Of a stretch of DNA of 36,989 nt, positions 1 to 8,823 are shown one piece after another (the stretch's first letter is position 1; the number at the start of each line of letters is the position of its first letter). Source of the DNA: Desulfovibrio sp. (lineage in GTDB: Bacteria; Desulfobacterota; Desulfovibrionia; Desulfovibrionales; Desulfovibrionaceae). The notes below the pieces were generated by a model. The model searched no databases and was not told the origin of the DNA. It saw nothing but the letters and a program-made list of their open reading frames with translations. A program made the translations under genes and the position numbers. Location: positions 1 through 36,989 of the forward strand of contig NZ_JAVESS010000024.1 in NCBI RefSeq assembly GCF_034006445.1, written 5' to 3'.

Positions 1-468
1 GATCTCAAAGCCCGTTACGCTCTCTGCTTCGCTGCCCTTGAGGCTGGCGTCGCCTTTGACAATGGCCTGCTGCACTTCACGCACGCGCTTGAACACCCCC
101 TGAGCGCCGTAAGCCACGACCTGTCTCACGGGCTGGGCCTGGCCGCGCTGCTGCCTGCCGTCATCAAGGAGTGCTACCCGGCGCGTTCCGCCGTGCTGGC
201 CCACATTCTTGCGCCCATTGTTCCGGACCTCGCGGGCGTGCCCGAAGAAGCCGACAAGGTGGCCAAGGCCGTGGAACAGTGGCTCTTCGGGCTGGGTGTG
301 ACCCAGAAGCTTGTGGATCTGGGCGTGAAGGAATCCGATGTGGTCACTTTCTGCGACCTTGTGGAACAAACCCCTTCCCTCGGACTGCTGCTATCTGTGG
401 CTCCGGTAAAGGCCACGCGCGAGATCGTGGCCCGCATCTACACAAATTCCCTGCGCCCTATGGCCTGA
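1..468 (+). CDS. Iron-containing alcohol dehydrogenase, C-terminal part (5' end outside window)
   Basis: Open in frame 1 from the first base to TGA at 466-468, giving 155 residues of a protein that begins outside the window. The segment HFTHALEHPLSA followed 12 residues later by HGLGLAALLPAV matches the metal-binding helix region of group III (iron-containing) alcohol dehydrogenases, where His residues in the HxxxH stretch and in the second HG motif bind Fe2+ or Zn2+. Family members reduce aldehydes or oxidise alcohols with NAD(P)+ in the cytoplasm. The cofactor-binding N-terminal half is not visible, so the substrate cannot be judged. The gene reads toward the efflux operon but is separated from it by a hairpin and an operator, so it is probably a separate transcription unit. 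Confidence 0.85.
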   Translation, partial: DLKARYALCFAALEAGVAFDNGLLHFTHALEHPLSAVSHDLSHGLGLAALLPAVIKECYPARSAVLAHILAPIVPDLAGVPEEADKVAKAVEQWLFGLGVTQKLVDLGVKESDVVTFCDLVEQTPSLGLLLSVAPVKATREIVARIYTNSLRPMA

Positions 469-573
469 GGCGAAAAACAGGATTGAAGCAACACACGCCG
501 GGTACCCGGTAAGATACCCCCCACCCCGACAGCGCGCCTGTCAGCCCCTACAGCACGCGCCTGTCGGGCCATG

Positions 574-609
574 CAGCGGCAAGCCACCAGTGATGGCGGC
601 TTGCCGCTG
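574..609 (+). terminator. Hairpin downstream of the alcohol dehydrogenase
   Basis: A 12-bp perfect inverted repeat (574-585 with 598-609, core CAGCGGCAAGCC) lies about 105 bases after the stop codon. It is followed by only a short T-rich stretch (ACTTTTGTTG). It looks like a terminator or 3'-end stabilising hairpin, but the T tract is imperfect. Confidence 0.55.
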
Positions 610-669
610 TACTTTTGTTGATTCATTGAACTTTGGCTTCCGTCAAACTTTCTCTTGCGTTTTGAGCCG

Positions 670-707
670 CCCCTTAATAAAACTGACCAGTCAGTTTTAT
701 TAAGGGG
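670..707. promoter_or_regulatory. 38-bp palindromic operator, probably for the TetR repressor at 3536-4210
   Basis: Two 18-base arms pair perfectly around a central CA: CCCCTTAATAAAACTGAC at 670-687 and its reverse complement at 690-707. The core CTGACCAGTCAG resembles operators of TetR/AcrR-family efflux repressors. The right arm contains TAAGGGG (701-707), which is also the ribosome binding site of the HlyD gene starting at 714. A weak promoter can be drawn with -35 TTGCGT (655-660) and -10 TAAAAC (678-683) inside the left arm. Bound repressor would then cover both the promoter and the translation start region. The match to the TetR gene is inferred from the operon arrangement. Confidence 0.8.
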
Positions 708-713
708 TTTACC

Positions 714-1937
714 ATGTCCGATTCCACATCCGTATCTTCTCCCCAGGCTCAAGAGCCTCCCGTGAAAAAGCGGCCCTCTTCTTCGCGCCGTTCGCGGATA
801 ATGCTCGTGTTGGGCTTGCTCATGGCAGCGGCTCTGCTGGCCTGGGCGGCGCGCTGGTTTTTTGTGTGGCGCTTTGAAGAAACCACCGATGACGCCTATG
901 TTGCCGGCAATGTTGTGCGCATCATGTCCCAGATTTCAGGACGTGTGGTGTCGGTGCTGGCCGATGATACGGACAGCGTACGCGCCGGGCAGCCCCTGGT
1001 GCGCCTGGATGACGATGACGCGCGTCTGGCCCTGGACCGCGCGCTGGTGGATCTCGCCTCGGTGGTGCGGGAGATCGCCCGCCTTGAGGCGCAGCGGCGT
1101 GAAAGTCTGGCGCTGATCAAGGTTGCGGAAGTGACGTTGGAACAGGGCATTACCAATCTGCGACGCCGCGAAATTTTGGGACGCGAAAAGGCCGTGCGCC
1201 TGGAAGAGGTTCAGGACTTCCACGCGCAGGTCAAAAGCTCCACAGCGCAACTGGATGCGGCCCGTCAGCGCAGAAAGGCCCTGGACGCCCAATTGCTGCA
1301 CGGCCCGGTAGAGGATCAGCCCCTGGTGCGCCAGGCTGCGGCCAGGGTGCGTGAATGCTGGCTGACGCTGCAGCGCACAGTCATACGCAGCCCTGTGGAT
1401 GGGCAGGTGGCCCAGCGCAGCGTGCAATCCGGCCAGGTGGTTGCTGCGGGAACGCCGCTCATGGCCGTTATTCCGCTTAACAGCCTGTGGGTGGAGGCCA
1501 ATTTCAAGGAAGTGCAGTTGCGTCATATGCGCGTGGGCCAGCCTGCCTCCATCAGGGTGGACATGCACGGCTCGGGGGTGACCTATCAGGGCCGTGTGGC
1601 GGGATTTTCCGCCGGTACGGGCAGTGCCTTTGCGCTGATTCCGGCCCAGAACGCCACAGGCAACTGGATCAAGGTCGTTCAGCGGGTGCCGGTGCGCATT
1701 GAACTGGAAGGCAAAGACGCAGCACGGCATTCTTTGCTCATCGGCCTGTCTTCCTTGGTGACGGTGAATATCGATGATGCCTCGGGCCCGCTGCTGACCG
1801 ACGCCGCCCGGCAGCGTCCCCTCCCGCCCGTGCTCACGGCGCAGGGTACGGAGCCGGACATGGACCCCATTGAAGAGCGCATCCGCAGCGTCATTGCCGA
1901 AAACAGCCCGCCCGTCAACGGTGCTACGGAGCGCTGA
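714..1937 (+). CDS. emrA: EmrA/HlyD-family membrane fusion protein of a multidrug efflux pump
   Basis: 407 residues. A short basic cytoplasmic tail (1-28) is followed by one membrane segment (about 29-51) and a periplasmic part. That part begins with TDDAYVAGN, the signature of EmrA-type adaptors, then a biotinyl-lipoyl-like half-domain, a coiled-coil hairpin (about 105-200), the second lipoyl half (IRSPVDGQVAQR) and a beta-barrel. Adaptors of this family link an inner-membrane transporter to an outer-membrane channel so that drugs leave the cell directly. The ATG at 714 follows AAGGGG with good spacing. The next gene starts three bases after the stop, so the two are co-transcribed. No TolC-like outer-membrane gene is present here. 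Family assignment is firm; the exact substrates are unknown. Confidence 0.9.
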   Translation: MSDSTSVSSPQAQEPPVKKRPSSSRRSRIMLVLGLLMAAALLAWAARWFFVWRFEETTDDAYVAGNVVRIMSQISGRVVSVLADDTDSVRAGQPLVRLDDDDARLALDRALVDLASVVREIARLEAQRRESLALIKVAEVTLEQGITNLRRREILGREKAVRLEEVQDFHAQVKSSTAQLDAARQRRKALDAQLLHGPVEDQPLVRQAAARVRECWLTLQRTVIRSPVDGQVAQRSVQSGQVVAAGTPLMAVIPLNSLWVEANFKEVQLRHMRVGQPASIRVDMHGSGVTYQGRVAGFSAGTGSAFALIPAQNATGNWIKVVQRVPVRIELEGKDAARHSLLIGLSSLVTVNIDDASGPLLTDAARQRPLPPVLTAQGTEPDMDPIEERIRSVIAENSPPVNGATER

Positions 1938-1940
1938 GCC

Positions 1941-3533
1941 ATGAGTTCTCCGGCACGCCAGACCCTGCCCTCCAAACCCGGCGAAAAAGATGCCGCGCCT
2001 GCGGCCCCGTCTCAGAATCTACGGCCTGTGGAGCCTCTGCCCGGAGGCATGCGCGTACTGGCCACGGTGAGCATTGCCCTGGTCACGGCCATGACCGTTC
2101 TGGACACCACCATCGCCAACGTGGCTCTGCCCACCATTGCGGGCAATCTGGGGGTAGCCCCTTCGCAGGGAACACTGGTCATCACCTTTTACGGGGTCGC
2201 CAACGCCATCGCCATTCCCCTTACCGGCTGGCTGGCGCGGCGTTTCGGCGAGGTGCGCGTTTTCACCCTGGCCACCTTTTTCTTTGTGCTGGCGTCGCTG
2301 TTCTGCGGGCTTTCCCATTCGCTGCTCATGCTTATCATCGCGCGCATTATTCAGGGGGCAGCCGCCGGGCCGCTGATTCCCCTGTCCCAAAGCCTGCTGC
2401 TGACATGCTACCCGCCGGAAAAACGCGGCCTCGCCCTGGCCATGTGGTCCATGACTATCGTGGTCGGGCCCATTCTGGGGCCTATTCTCGGCGGCTATAT
2501 TTGCGATGACTTTTCATGGAACTGGATTTTCTTTGTCAACGTGCCCCTGGGCATTTTCTGCCTGCTGGCCCTGCGGATTGTTCTGGATGGACGCGAAACC
2601 CCTGTGATGCGCGCGCCCGTAGACAAGATTGGTCTGATACTGCTGGTGCTTGGCGTGGGTTCTTTGCAACTGATGCTGGATGAAGGCAAGGACCATGACT
2701 GGTTCGCCTCCCCTTTAATTCTGGGATTAGGCGTTGTTGCGGCCATCGCTCTGGTATTTTTCGTAGCATGGGAGTTAACGGAAAAAGAACCTGTGGTGGA
2801 TCTTTCACTTTTTCGCCACCGCAGCTTTACTGTGGGTACTATTTGCATATTTTTGGGGTTCATGCTGTATTTTGCATCGGTAGTGCTCATGCCCATGATG
2901 CTTCAGACGCGCATGGGCTACACCGCCATGTGGGCAGGCTTTACTCTGGCTCCTATTGGCATATTTTCTCTTTTTATCTCCCCGATTTTAGGAAAAAATG
3001 CCGCCAGGCTGGACATGCGCGTGCTGGCCAGCATCAGTTTTGTGGTCTTCGCCCTGTGTTTTTTCTGGCGCAGCTATTTTGCCCCCAATATGGACGTATC
3101 CTTCGTCATGTGGCCACAATTTGTGCAGGGGCTGGCTGTTGCGCTCTTTTTCATGCCCCTGACCAGTCTCAGCCTCAACGGCATACCCGGCAGCGACATC
3201 GCCAGCGCCATGAGCCTTTCCTCCTGCCTGCGCACTCTGGGCGGTTCCATCGGTTCTTCGCTGGTCATGACACAGTGGGAACGGCTGGAGGCCCTGCACC
3301 ACGTACGCTTTGCCGAAAGCATGACCGACGCCAGCTTCCCCTTTGTCCAGGCCATGCAGGGTTTGCAAGGCATGGGCATGAGCGCCATGCAGGCCACGGC
3401 ATGGATCAATCAGGAAGTGACGCGCCAGGGCTTTCTTGTGGGATTCAACGAACTGTTCTGGGCCGGAGGCTGGGCGTATTGCCTCATGGCCGGACTGGTG
3501 TGGCTCGCGCCCGCGCCGCAACGCAGGAGATAG
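1941..3533 (+). CDS. emrB: EmrB-type drug:H+ antiporter, MFS DHA2 family
   Basis: 530 residues with about 14 hydrophobic segments, as expected for the DHA2 (14-helix) branch of the major facilitator superfamily. Visible motifs are LDTTIANVALPTIAGNLG in helix 1 (motif D1), GWLARRFGEVRVF (motif A) and GPILGPILGG (motif C, the antiporter motif). The N-terminal 35 residues are hydrophilic and proline/alanine rich. It should exchange protons for hydrophobic drugs across the inner membrane, working with the adaptor encoded just upstream. The TetR gene starts two bases after its stop codon, so efflux and regulator are translated from one message. Confidence 0.9.
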   Translation: MSSPARQTLPSKPGEKDAAPAAPSQNLRPVEPLPGGMRVLATVSIALVTAMTVLDTTIANVALPTIAGNLGVAPSQGTLVITFYGVANAIAIPLTGWLARRFGEVRVFTLATFFFVLASLFCGLSHSLLMLIIARIIQGAAAGPLIPLSQSLLLTCYPPEKRGLALAMWSMTIVVGPILGPILGGYICDDFSWNWIFFVNVPLGIFCLLALRIVLDGRETPVMRAPVDKIGLILLVLGVGSLQLMLDEGKDHDWFASPLILGLGVVAAIALVFFVAWELTEKEPVVDLSLFRHRSFTVGTICIFLGFMLYFASVVLMPMMLQTRMGYTAMWAGFTLAPIGIFSLFISPILGKNAARLDMRVLASISFVVFALCFFWRSYFAPNMDVSFVMWPQFVQGLAVALFFMPLTSLSLNGIPGSDIASAMSLSSCLRTLGGSIGSSLVMTQWERLEALHHVRFAESMTDASFPFVQAMQGLQGMGMSAMQATAWINQEVTRQGFLVGFNELFWAGGWAYCLMAGLVWLAPAPQRRR

Positions 3534-3535
3534 AC

Positions 3536-4210
3536 ATGTCGGAAACACCCGTGCAGCCAGAGCCCACGAAACGCGAAAAAAAGAATGAGAGCCGCCGCCG
3601 GGCCATTCTGGATGCGGCCCTGGAGATTTTTTCTGCGCACGGCTTCGCCGCTGCCCGCGTGGAAGACATCGCCCGCGCCGCCAAAGTCGCCAAGGGAACC
3701 ATATATATCCATTTCACAGACAAAAAGGATATCTTTAACACTCTGGTGCTCGAAGATCTTCTTGCCCTGCACCAGAGCGTGAGGGATACGCTGGCCCGCC
3801 CGGAACTTCCCCTGCACGAGCGTCTCTGGCGCATGGCCCAGCCCTTTTTGCAAAATAACGGCGTCTCCCGCAGCATGCAGATCATTCGCCTCATCCACGC
3901 CGAAGGGCTGCACAATCCATCGCTGGTGCAGCCCTACCACGAACAGATTATCAGCACGCTTGCCACGTTGCAGCACCATATGCGGGAAATCGGCCTTCGC
4001 GGCCCGGTATGCGAGCATCCACAACTGATCATGGCGCCGCTCATTCAGGGCATTATCTGGCAGGGACTCATGGGAGGGCTGGCCCCTCAGGACATTGCCG
4101 GCGCGTACCGCGCCAACCTGGATGCGCTGCTGGCGGCGGCAGGCTATTCCTTCGGGATGTCCCCTCATAAGGAGGACAATGGGCCTGCTGTCAGGCTGAC
4201 CTCTTCCTGA
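3536..4210 (+). CDS. TetR/AcrR-family transcriptional repressor of the efflux operon
   Basis: 224 residues. The reading frame is open far upstream, but the ATG at 3536 is chosen because AGGAGA lies just before it and the TetR domain starts soon after. Residues about 20-65 (AILDAALEIFSAHGFAAARV, then the helix-turn-helix IARAAKVAKGTIYIHFTDKK) are a typical TetR_N DNA-binding domain. The C-terminal 150 residues would bind the inducer and dimerise. As the third gene of the operon, it probably represses its own operon through the palindrome at 670-707 and is released by a pump substrate. That link is inferred from position and operator type. Confidence 0.9.
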   Translation: MSETPVQPEPTKREKKNESRRRAILDAALEIFSAHGFAAARVEDIARAAKVAKGTIYIHFTDKKDIFNTLVLEDLLALHQSVRDTLARPELPLHERLWRMAQPFLQNNGVSRSMQIIRLIHAEGLHNPSLVQPYHEQIISTLATLQHHMREIGLRGPVCEHPQLIMAPLIQGIIWQGLMGGLAPQDIAGAYRANLDALLAAAGYSFGMSPHKEDNGPAVRLTSS

Positions 4211-4456
4211 CCTCCTCCCGATTGACCTTCCCCCCGAAAAGTATGCCATTAAAACGTTAGTGCCCTTGATATGTTCCTTGCCTCGCTGGCTGCCGTGATC
4301 ACGGCCAAAAGCGAATGCAGTCAGCGCGTGGCGGGCAAAACAACCGCCTGCCTGCCTTGACCACCAGGCAGTTGGAGAATACCATCTGGATATAGGTGAA
4401 AATGGGTGGTGTTGGGGGCACATTTATTTGTTGAATTGCTGCATGTTGGGGGAAAT

Positions 4457-5446
4457 ATGAAGGCCTGTATCAAACGTCTGTGCTTTGCGCTGGTGCTGTT
4501 TGCCGTATTTTTGGGCATGGCGGTGTGTTCATCTGCAAAAGAAGTAGTGCTGTATTCTTCCAACCAGCCTGACATGCTGGATGCTATTTCACAGGATTTT
4601 GAAAGCAAAACGGGCATCAAGCTTACCGTGGTTCGCATGGGCACCGGCGAAGCCATGAAGCGTATCGAAGCCGAAAAAGCCAACCCCCTGTGCGACGTGT
4701 TCTGGAGTGGAGACGTGGCTGTGCTGGACAATGCCAAGGCCAACTTCATGTCCTACACCTCACCTGAAGCCGCCAGTTTGCCGGCATCCTTCATCGAGAA
4801 GGACCACAAATGGACGGCGGCCAACATGCATCTGATGGTCATTATGGCCAATACCCAGCTTGTTCCTGCTGCTAACCTGCCCAAAACATGGGGCGACCTG
4901 CTTGATCCCAAGTGGAAGGACAAGGTGGTCATGGCCAATCCGCTCAAATCCGGGTCTGCCTATGCGCAGGTATATGGCCTTTATAAGCTGTATGGCTGGG
5001 AAGGACTGACAAAGCTCATTAACAACGTTAAGATTCTTGACAGTTCCAGCCTTGTTTACAAGGGAACCGCCGAAGGTGAATTTGCCCTTGGCATCACCAT
5101 GGAATACGCGGCCCACCGCTATGTGGCCGGTGGCGCGCAGAACGTGCGGGTTATCTATCCCGCCGACGGCGTCATTGCCGCCCCGGAAGGCCTTGCCATC
5201 ATAGCCGACTGCAAACATCCCGAAGAAGCCAAGGTGCTTGCGGACTATCTGCTCTCCCAGCCCGTGGTGGATGCCGTGTTCCAGAAGTATTTTCGTCGGC
5301 CTGCACGGCCGGACGCCTCTGCGGTAGAGGGCATGCCCTCGCTGAAAGAGCTTAATATGCTCAAGGATTTTGATCCGGCGGAAGCCAATGCTCTGGAAAA
5401 AGACATGCTCGCCAAGTGGAAAAAGCTGGTTTTGCAAAAGCAGTAG
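4457..5446 (+). CDS. ABC transporter periplasmic binding protein (Fe(III)/2-aminoethylphosphonate type)
   Basis: 329 residues. The start at 4457 is preferred over an in-frame ATG at 4406, because GGGGGA precedes it and a clean signal peptide begins there (MKACIKRLC, a hydrophobic core, then SSA|KEV, cleavage near residue 27). The mature part begins EVVLYSSNQPDMLDAISQDFE, the usual opening of the iron(III)/thiamine/phosphonate group of solute-binding proteins. It also has the typical LPKTWGDLLDPKWKDKV segment. It would capture the substrate in the periplasm and hand it to the permease at 6701-8359. The sequence alone does not decide between ferric iron, phosphonates and small cations. A strong terminator follows, so this gene is probably expressed above the rest of the operon. 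Confidence 0.88.
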   Translation: MKACIKRLCFALVLFAVFLGMAVCSSAKEVVLYSSNQPDMLDAISQDFESKTGIKLTVVRMGTGEAMKRIEAEKANPLCDVFWSGDVAVLDNAKANFMSYTSPEAASLPASFIEKDHKWTAANMHLMVIMANTQLVPAANLPKTWGDLLDPKWKDKVVMANPLKSGSAYAQVYGLYKLYGWEGLTKLINNVKILDSSSLVYKGTAEGEFALGITMEYAAHRYVAGGAQNVRVIYPADGVIAAPEGLAIIADCKHPEEAKVLADYLLSQPVVDAVFQKYFRRPARPDASAVEGMPSLKELNMLKDFDPAEANALEKDMLAKWKKLVLQKQ

Positions 5447-5456
5447 GCGAACATCC

Positions 5457-5483
5457 AGGCGCGGTTCTCTCCGCGCCTTTTTT
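5457..5483 (+). terminator. Rho-independent terminator between binding protein and ATPase
   Basis: An 8-bp perfect GC-rich stem (AGGCGCGG / CCGCGCCT), a six-base loop and six T residues. It lies 11 bases after the binding-protein stop. Partial read-through would give a high ratio of binding protein to membrane components, as is common in ABC importers. Confidence 0.88.
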
Positions 5484-5588
5484 ATGGCCGGAAACTTGCC
5501 GTAATATGCAGCTGCCTGGCTGGGGCTGGTAGCTCCCCTCGCTGGCAGCAGCAACACGCAGGTTGCCCTTGCAGACAAGGATATTTCT

Positions 5589-6704
5589 GTGCGTATAGAA
5601 CTTGTTGATATCGTAAAGCAATTTGGTTCTCTCCGGGTTGTGGACAAGGTCAGTCTGACCATTGGCGACGGCGAATTTTTTACTCTGCTGGGCCCCAGCG
5701 GTTGTGGTAAAACCACGCTGCTGCGCATGATTGCCGGGTTTAGCGACCCTGACAGCGGTGATATCCTTTTTGGGGGCAAGTCGGTACTTTCGCTGCCTGC
5801 CCACCGGCGCAATACGGGCATGGTTTTTCAAAATTATGCCCTGTTTCCGCATATGACTGTTTTTGACAATGTGGCCTACGGCATGGAGGCCCGAAAACTA
5901 CCGCGTGATACCATCAACAAACGGGTCATGGAAATTCTTGACTCTGTGCAACTGCTCGATCTGCGCGGCAGATACCCCCGGCAGCTCTCTGGCGGGCAGC
6001 AGCAGCGCGTTGCCCTGGCCCGCGCCCTTGTTATTCGGCCCGATGTGCTGCTTATGGACGAACCCTTGTCCAATCTTGATGCCAAGCTGCGCGTCACCAT
6101 GCGGGAAGAAATTCGCCATATTCAGCAACACCTAGGTATAACAACAATATATGTGACGCATGATCAGGAAGAAGCCATGGCCGTCTCCGACAGGGTGGCC
6201 ATTTTTTATAATGGCAGCCTGCAACAGGTGGCTGATCCGCAGGGCATATATTTTTCGCCTGCCAACAGGTTTACGGCAGAATTCATGGGCTCGTGCAATA
6301 TTCTGGAAATGACCCCATTGTCATGGAACGGCGAGCAGGGCCTTGCCCGCATGCTGTGCGGCGGGGTGGAGTTTGAGGTGGCCATGCACAATTCTCACGG
6401 CGTCAGCCATGCAGAGATGCATGACCAGGCCCCAGTGCAACCCCGGCTGCATGAGCGAGTGAGCGTGATGCTTCGCCCGGACTGGATACACGAGGTGCTG
6501 CCCGATACCCCCGCGCAGAATGTTTTTACCGGGCATGTGCATGAGGTCATGTTTTTGGGCACAGTGGTGGTGTATCAGGTTGCCGCCCTTGGCACCCTGC
6601 TGCGGGTGGATGTTCCCGCTCTGGACTGCGGAAATTTCAAAAAGGTTGGCGAAGCCATTACGCTTTGCTTTTCGCCGACCAGCCCGGTCAAGGTGAACGC
6701 ATGA
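5589..6704 (+). CDS. ABC transporter ATP-binding protein (PotA/FbpC type)
   Basis: 371 residues. It starts with GTG at 5589, preceded by AAGGA about nine bases upstream. The nucleotide-binding domain has Walker A (GPSGCGKTT), Q-loop (VFQNYALFPHMTV), the ABC signature LSGGQQQR, Walker B (VLLMDEPLSNLDAK) and the H-loop (IYVTHDQEEAM). The C-terminal 130 residues form a TOBE-like regulatory domain, as in spermidine, iron and phosphonate importers. It powers uptake through the permease downstream. The stop codon overlaps the next start (ATGA at 6701-6704), so translation is coupled. The exact substrate is unresolved. Confidence 0.92.
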   Translation: MRIELVDIVKQFGSLRVVDKVSLTIGDGEFFTLLGPSGCGKTTLLRMIAGFSDPDSGDILFGGKSVLSLPAHRRNTGMVFQNYALFPHMTVFDNVAYGMEARKLPRDTINKRVMEILDSVQLLDLRGRYPRQLSGGQQQRVALARALVIRPDVLLMDEPLSNLDAKLRVTMREEIRHIQQHLGITTIYVTHDQEEAMAVSDRVAIFYNGSLQQVADPQGIYFSPANRFTAEFMGSCNILEMTPLSWNGEQGLARMLCGGVEFEVAMHNSHGVSHAEMHDQAPVQPRLHERVSVMLRPDWIHEVLPDTPAQNVFTGHVHEVMFLGTVVVYQVAALGTLLRVDVPALDCGNFKKVGEAITLCFSPTSPVKVNA

Positions 6705-8359
6705 TGGGCCTGCGAAAACTATTTTCCGCATGGAACGCGGTTTTGTTGCTCGCCCTGATAACGCTTGTATTGCTCGTGGGTTACCCCATGTACGCCATTT
6801 TTCAGGCCAGCTTGCTTGATCCCGACACGGGGGTGTTTACGTGGAATAACTACGCCAGCGTTTTCAGTACCCCCTTTTACCGGCGCTGCCTGGTCAACAG
6901 CCTGTTCATGAGCGGCCTTTCCACGGTATTCAGCGTGCTTATCGGCGTGCCCTTTGCCTTTTTTACCACGCGTTACAGGCTGCCCGGAGCAACCACGCTG
7001 CGCACGCTGGCCACGCTGCCCCTTATTTTGCCGACCTTCATCGGCGCAGAAGCGTGGCTGCTTTTGCTTGGCCGCAACGGCATCGTCACCCGTCAGCTTG
7101 CAGAACTGGGCCTGCATATCCCCAGTATTTACGGCTGGCAGGGCGTTGTGCTGGTTTTTACCCTTCAGTTTTTTCCCTTTGTGTTTCTGATGGTTTCTGC
7201 GGCCATCAATTCTGTGGACAGGTCACTGGAAGAAGCCGCCCGCAACCTTGGGGCTTCCCCATGGCGGGTTTTTCGCACAGTGACGCTGCCGGTGGTTACC
7301 CCAGCCATTGCGTCCGGCGCATTGATAGTTTTTTGTATGTCTATTGAAAACTTTGGCGTTCCAACAATTATCGGCAATGATTATAAGGTCTTGGCAGAGC
7401 AGGCCTACAGCGAGTTTGTCAGCGAGATGGGGGGCAACCCCTCAATGGCAGGTACGTTGAGCACGGTTTTGGTGGTGGTGACCCTGGTTCTGACCGTATT
7501 GCAAAAAGTGTGGGTAGAGCGAAAAAATTATGCCATGTCGGCGCTACGGCCCCCGGAGGTCAAGACCCTGTCGCCCCTGGGCAAAAAGCTTGCCTGGGCG
7601 TTCTGCGCCGGTATTGTTTTTATCTCGCTGGCGCCGTTTGCCGTAGTTATGGTGGCTGCTGTTACCAAAACAAACGGCCCGGTCATGTACTACGGGCAGT
7701 TTACGCTCGATAACCTGCTGATTGCCCTTCAGGTGGCCCCGCGCCCCATTCTTAACTCGTTTTTTCTGTCCACAACGGCCACGGTTATCGGCATGGTGTT
7801 TGGCCTGGCCGTGAGCTATCTGGTGGTGCGCAAAGGGGGAGTGGCTGGCTATGTTCTTGATCTGGCCATGATGCTGCCGCTGGTTATTGCCGGTTCTGTG
7901 TTAGGCATTGCGCTGGCAGCGTCATATAACAAAGGGCCAGTGGTGCTCACCGGCACATGGATGATCATTGTGCTGGCGTATTTTATCCGCAAGACGCCGT
8001 TTTCCGTCAAAACAACATCGGCCCTGCTGCACCAGATTGAAGTGTCGGTAGAAGAAGCTTCCATCAGCCTGGGTGTGCCGCCGTTTGCGACGTTTCTCAA
8101 GGTGGTGGTGCCTTCCATGCTGCCTGGGGTGGTGGCCGGGGCCATTATCATGTGGGTTACAACGCTGGCGGAGCTTAGCTCTACCATCGTGCTGTACTAT
8201 GGCCCGTGGAGCACGATGACTGTGCAGGTTTTTCAGTACATTGGCAGCGGAGATTTTGGCCCTGCCTCTGCCTACGGGGCTATTTTGATAGTTTCCGTAC
8301 TGGTTCCGCTGTTTTTGCTGAGCAAGTTTTTGGGCCGTGATCTGACCACCGCGCTGTAG
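6701..8359 (+). CDS. ABC transporter permease with two fused membrane domains
   Basis: 552 residues and about 12 membrane helices. Two BPD_transp_1 halves lie in tandem, each with an EAA loop that docks on the ATPase: EEAARNLGASPWRVFRTVTL in the first half and EEASISLGVPPFATFLKVVV in the second. Fused permeases of this kind belong to the FbpB/ThiP/PhnU group and work with one binding protein and an ATPase homodimer, which fits the gene set here. The ATG at 6701 overlaps the previous stop; AAGGTG lies just upstream. A strong hairpin follows the stop. Confidence 0.9.
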   Translation: MMGLRKLFSAWNAVLLLALITLVLLVGYPMYAIFQASLLDPDTGVFTWNNYASVFSTPFYRRCLVNSLFMSGLSTVFSVLIGVPFAFFTTRYRLPGATTLRTLATLPLILPTFIGAEAWLLLLGRNGIVTRQLAELGLHIPSIYGWQGVVLVFTLQFFPFVFLMVSAAINSVDRSLEEAARNLGASPWRVFRTVTLPVVTPAIASGALIVFCMSIENFGVPTIIGNDYKVLAEQAYSEFVSEMGGNPSMAGTLSTVLVVVTLVLTVLQKVWVERKNYAMSALRPPEVKTLSPLGKKLAWAFCAGIVFISLAPFAVVMVAAVTKTNGPVMYYGQFTLDNLLIALQVAPRPILNSFFLSTTATVIGMVFGLAVSYLVVRKGGVAGYVLDLAMMLPLVIAGSVLGIALAASYNKGPVVLTGTWMIIVLAYFIRKTPFSVKTTSALLHQIEVSVEEASISLGVPPFATFLKVVVPSMLPGVVAGAIIMWVTTLAELSSTIVLYYGPWSTMTVQVFQYIGSGDFGPASAYGAILIVSVLVPLFLLSKFLGRDLTTAL

Positions 8360-8417
8360 CGGTGCACGCAGATTCAAGACATTTGCGTTGGCTACGGATG
8401 CCCCGCTTATGGGAGCC

Positions 8418-8459
8418 TTGCAGAGCCGTCCCGCACCATGGTGTGGGACGGCTTTGCAA
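8418..8459 (+). terminator. Long hairpin after the ABC importer operon
   Basis: A near-perfect inverted repeat (TTGCAGAGCCGTCCC at 8418-8432 against GGGACGGCTTTGCAA at 8445-8459), continued by CACC/GGTG toward the loop, with G-T wobbles only. No T tract follows. It probably ends or protects the ABC operon message. Its right arm is one copy of a 16-bp direct repeat also found at 9363-9378. Confidence 0.6.
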
Positions 8460-8460
8460 A
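8445..8460 (+). repeat. 16-bp direct repeat, left copy
   Basis: GGGACGGCTTTGCAAA here is identical to 9363-9378. The two copies enclose the integrase remnant and the yjdF gene, so they may be remains of attachment or target-site sequences. Confidence 0.5.
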
Positions 8461-8534
8461 TAGTCGGAGGTCGCGCCATTCGGGTTCCATGCCTTTCGGC
8501 ACTATTTTGCCGTCAGTCTGGTCAAACGCAGAAG

Positions 8535-8681
8535 GCAGACATAACCGACATACAGCAGCTTTTGGGCCACAAGAGGCCCACCACAACGGATATTTACCTG
8601 CGGAGCGTTGCCCCCCACACCCTTGATCGCTTGGCCGGGGGCATTGAAGGGGTGGTTCAGTCGGTAGCTACCCACAAGTAG
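8535..8681 (+). pseudogene. Tyrosine recombinase (phage integrase) C-terminal remnant
   Basis: The frame reads ADITDIQQLLGHKRPTTTDIYLRS and ends at TAG 8679-8681. The stretch I-x2-QLLGHK-x3-TT-x-IYLR is the conserved end of XerC/XerD-type integrases, which contains the HxxR-proximal helix and the catalytic Tyr (here in DIYLR). Nothing upstream in this frame resembles the rest of the catalytic domain, and there is no plausible start, so only about 45 residues survive. It indicates a past insertion next to the tRNA-Ser gene at 9578-9672. Confidence 0.7.
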
Positions 8682-8823
8682 AAGGCTGAAGTAGAAGGGT
8701 AGAGTTTACTGTGACCCAGTGGATAAAGGGGGCAGTATCGCTTTGCAGCAGATCGCCTTTACAGAGTGCAATATTTATGCATGCATATTTCGTCAATCAA
8801 TATGCAGCTAGGATAAAAACACA

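Noticed and set aside
2768..3535. Upstream extension of the TetR gene across emrB
   Set aside because: It lies out of frame inside the well-supported transporter gene; the TetR domain starts just after ATG 3536.
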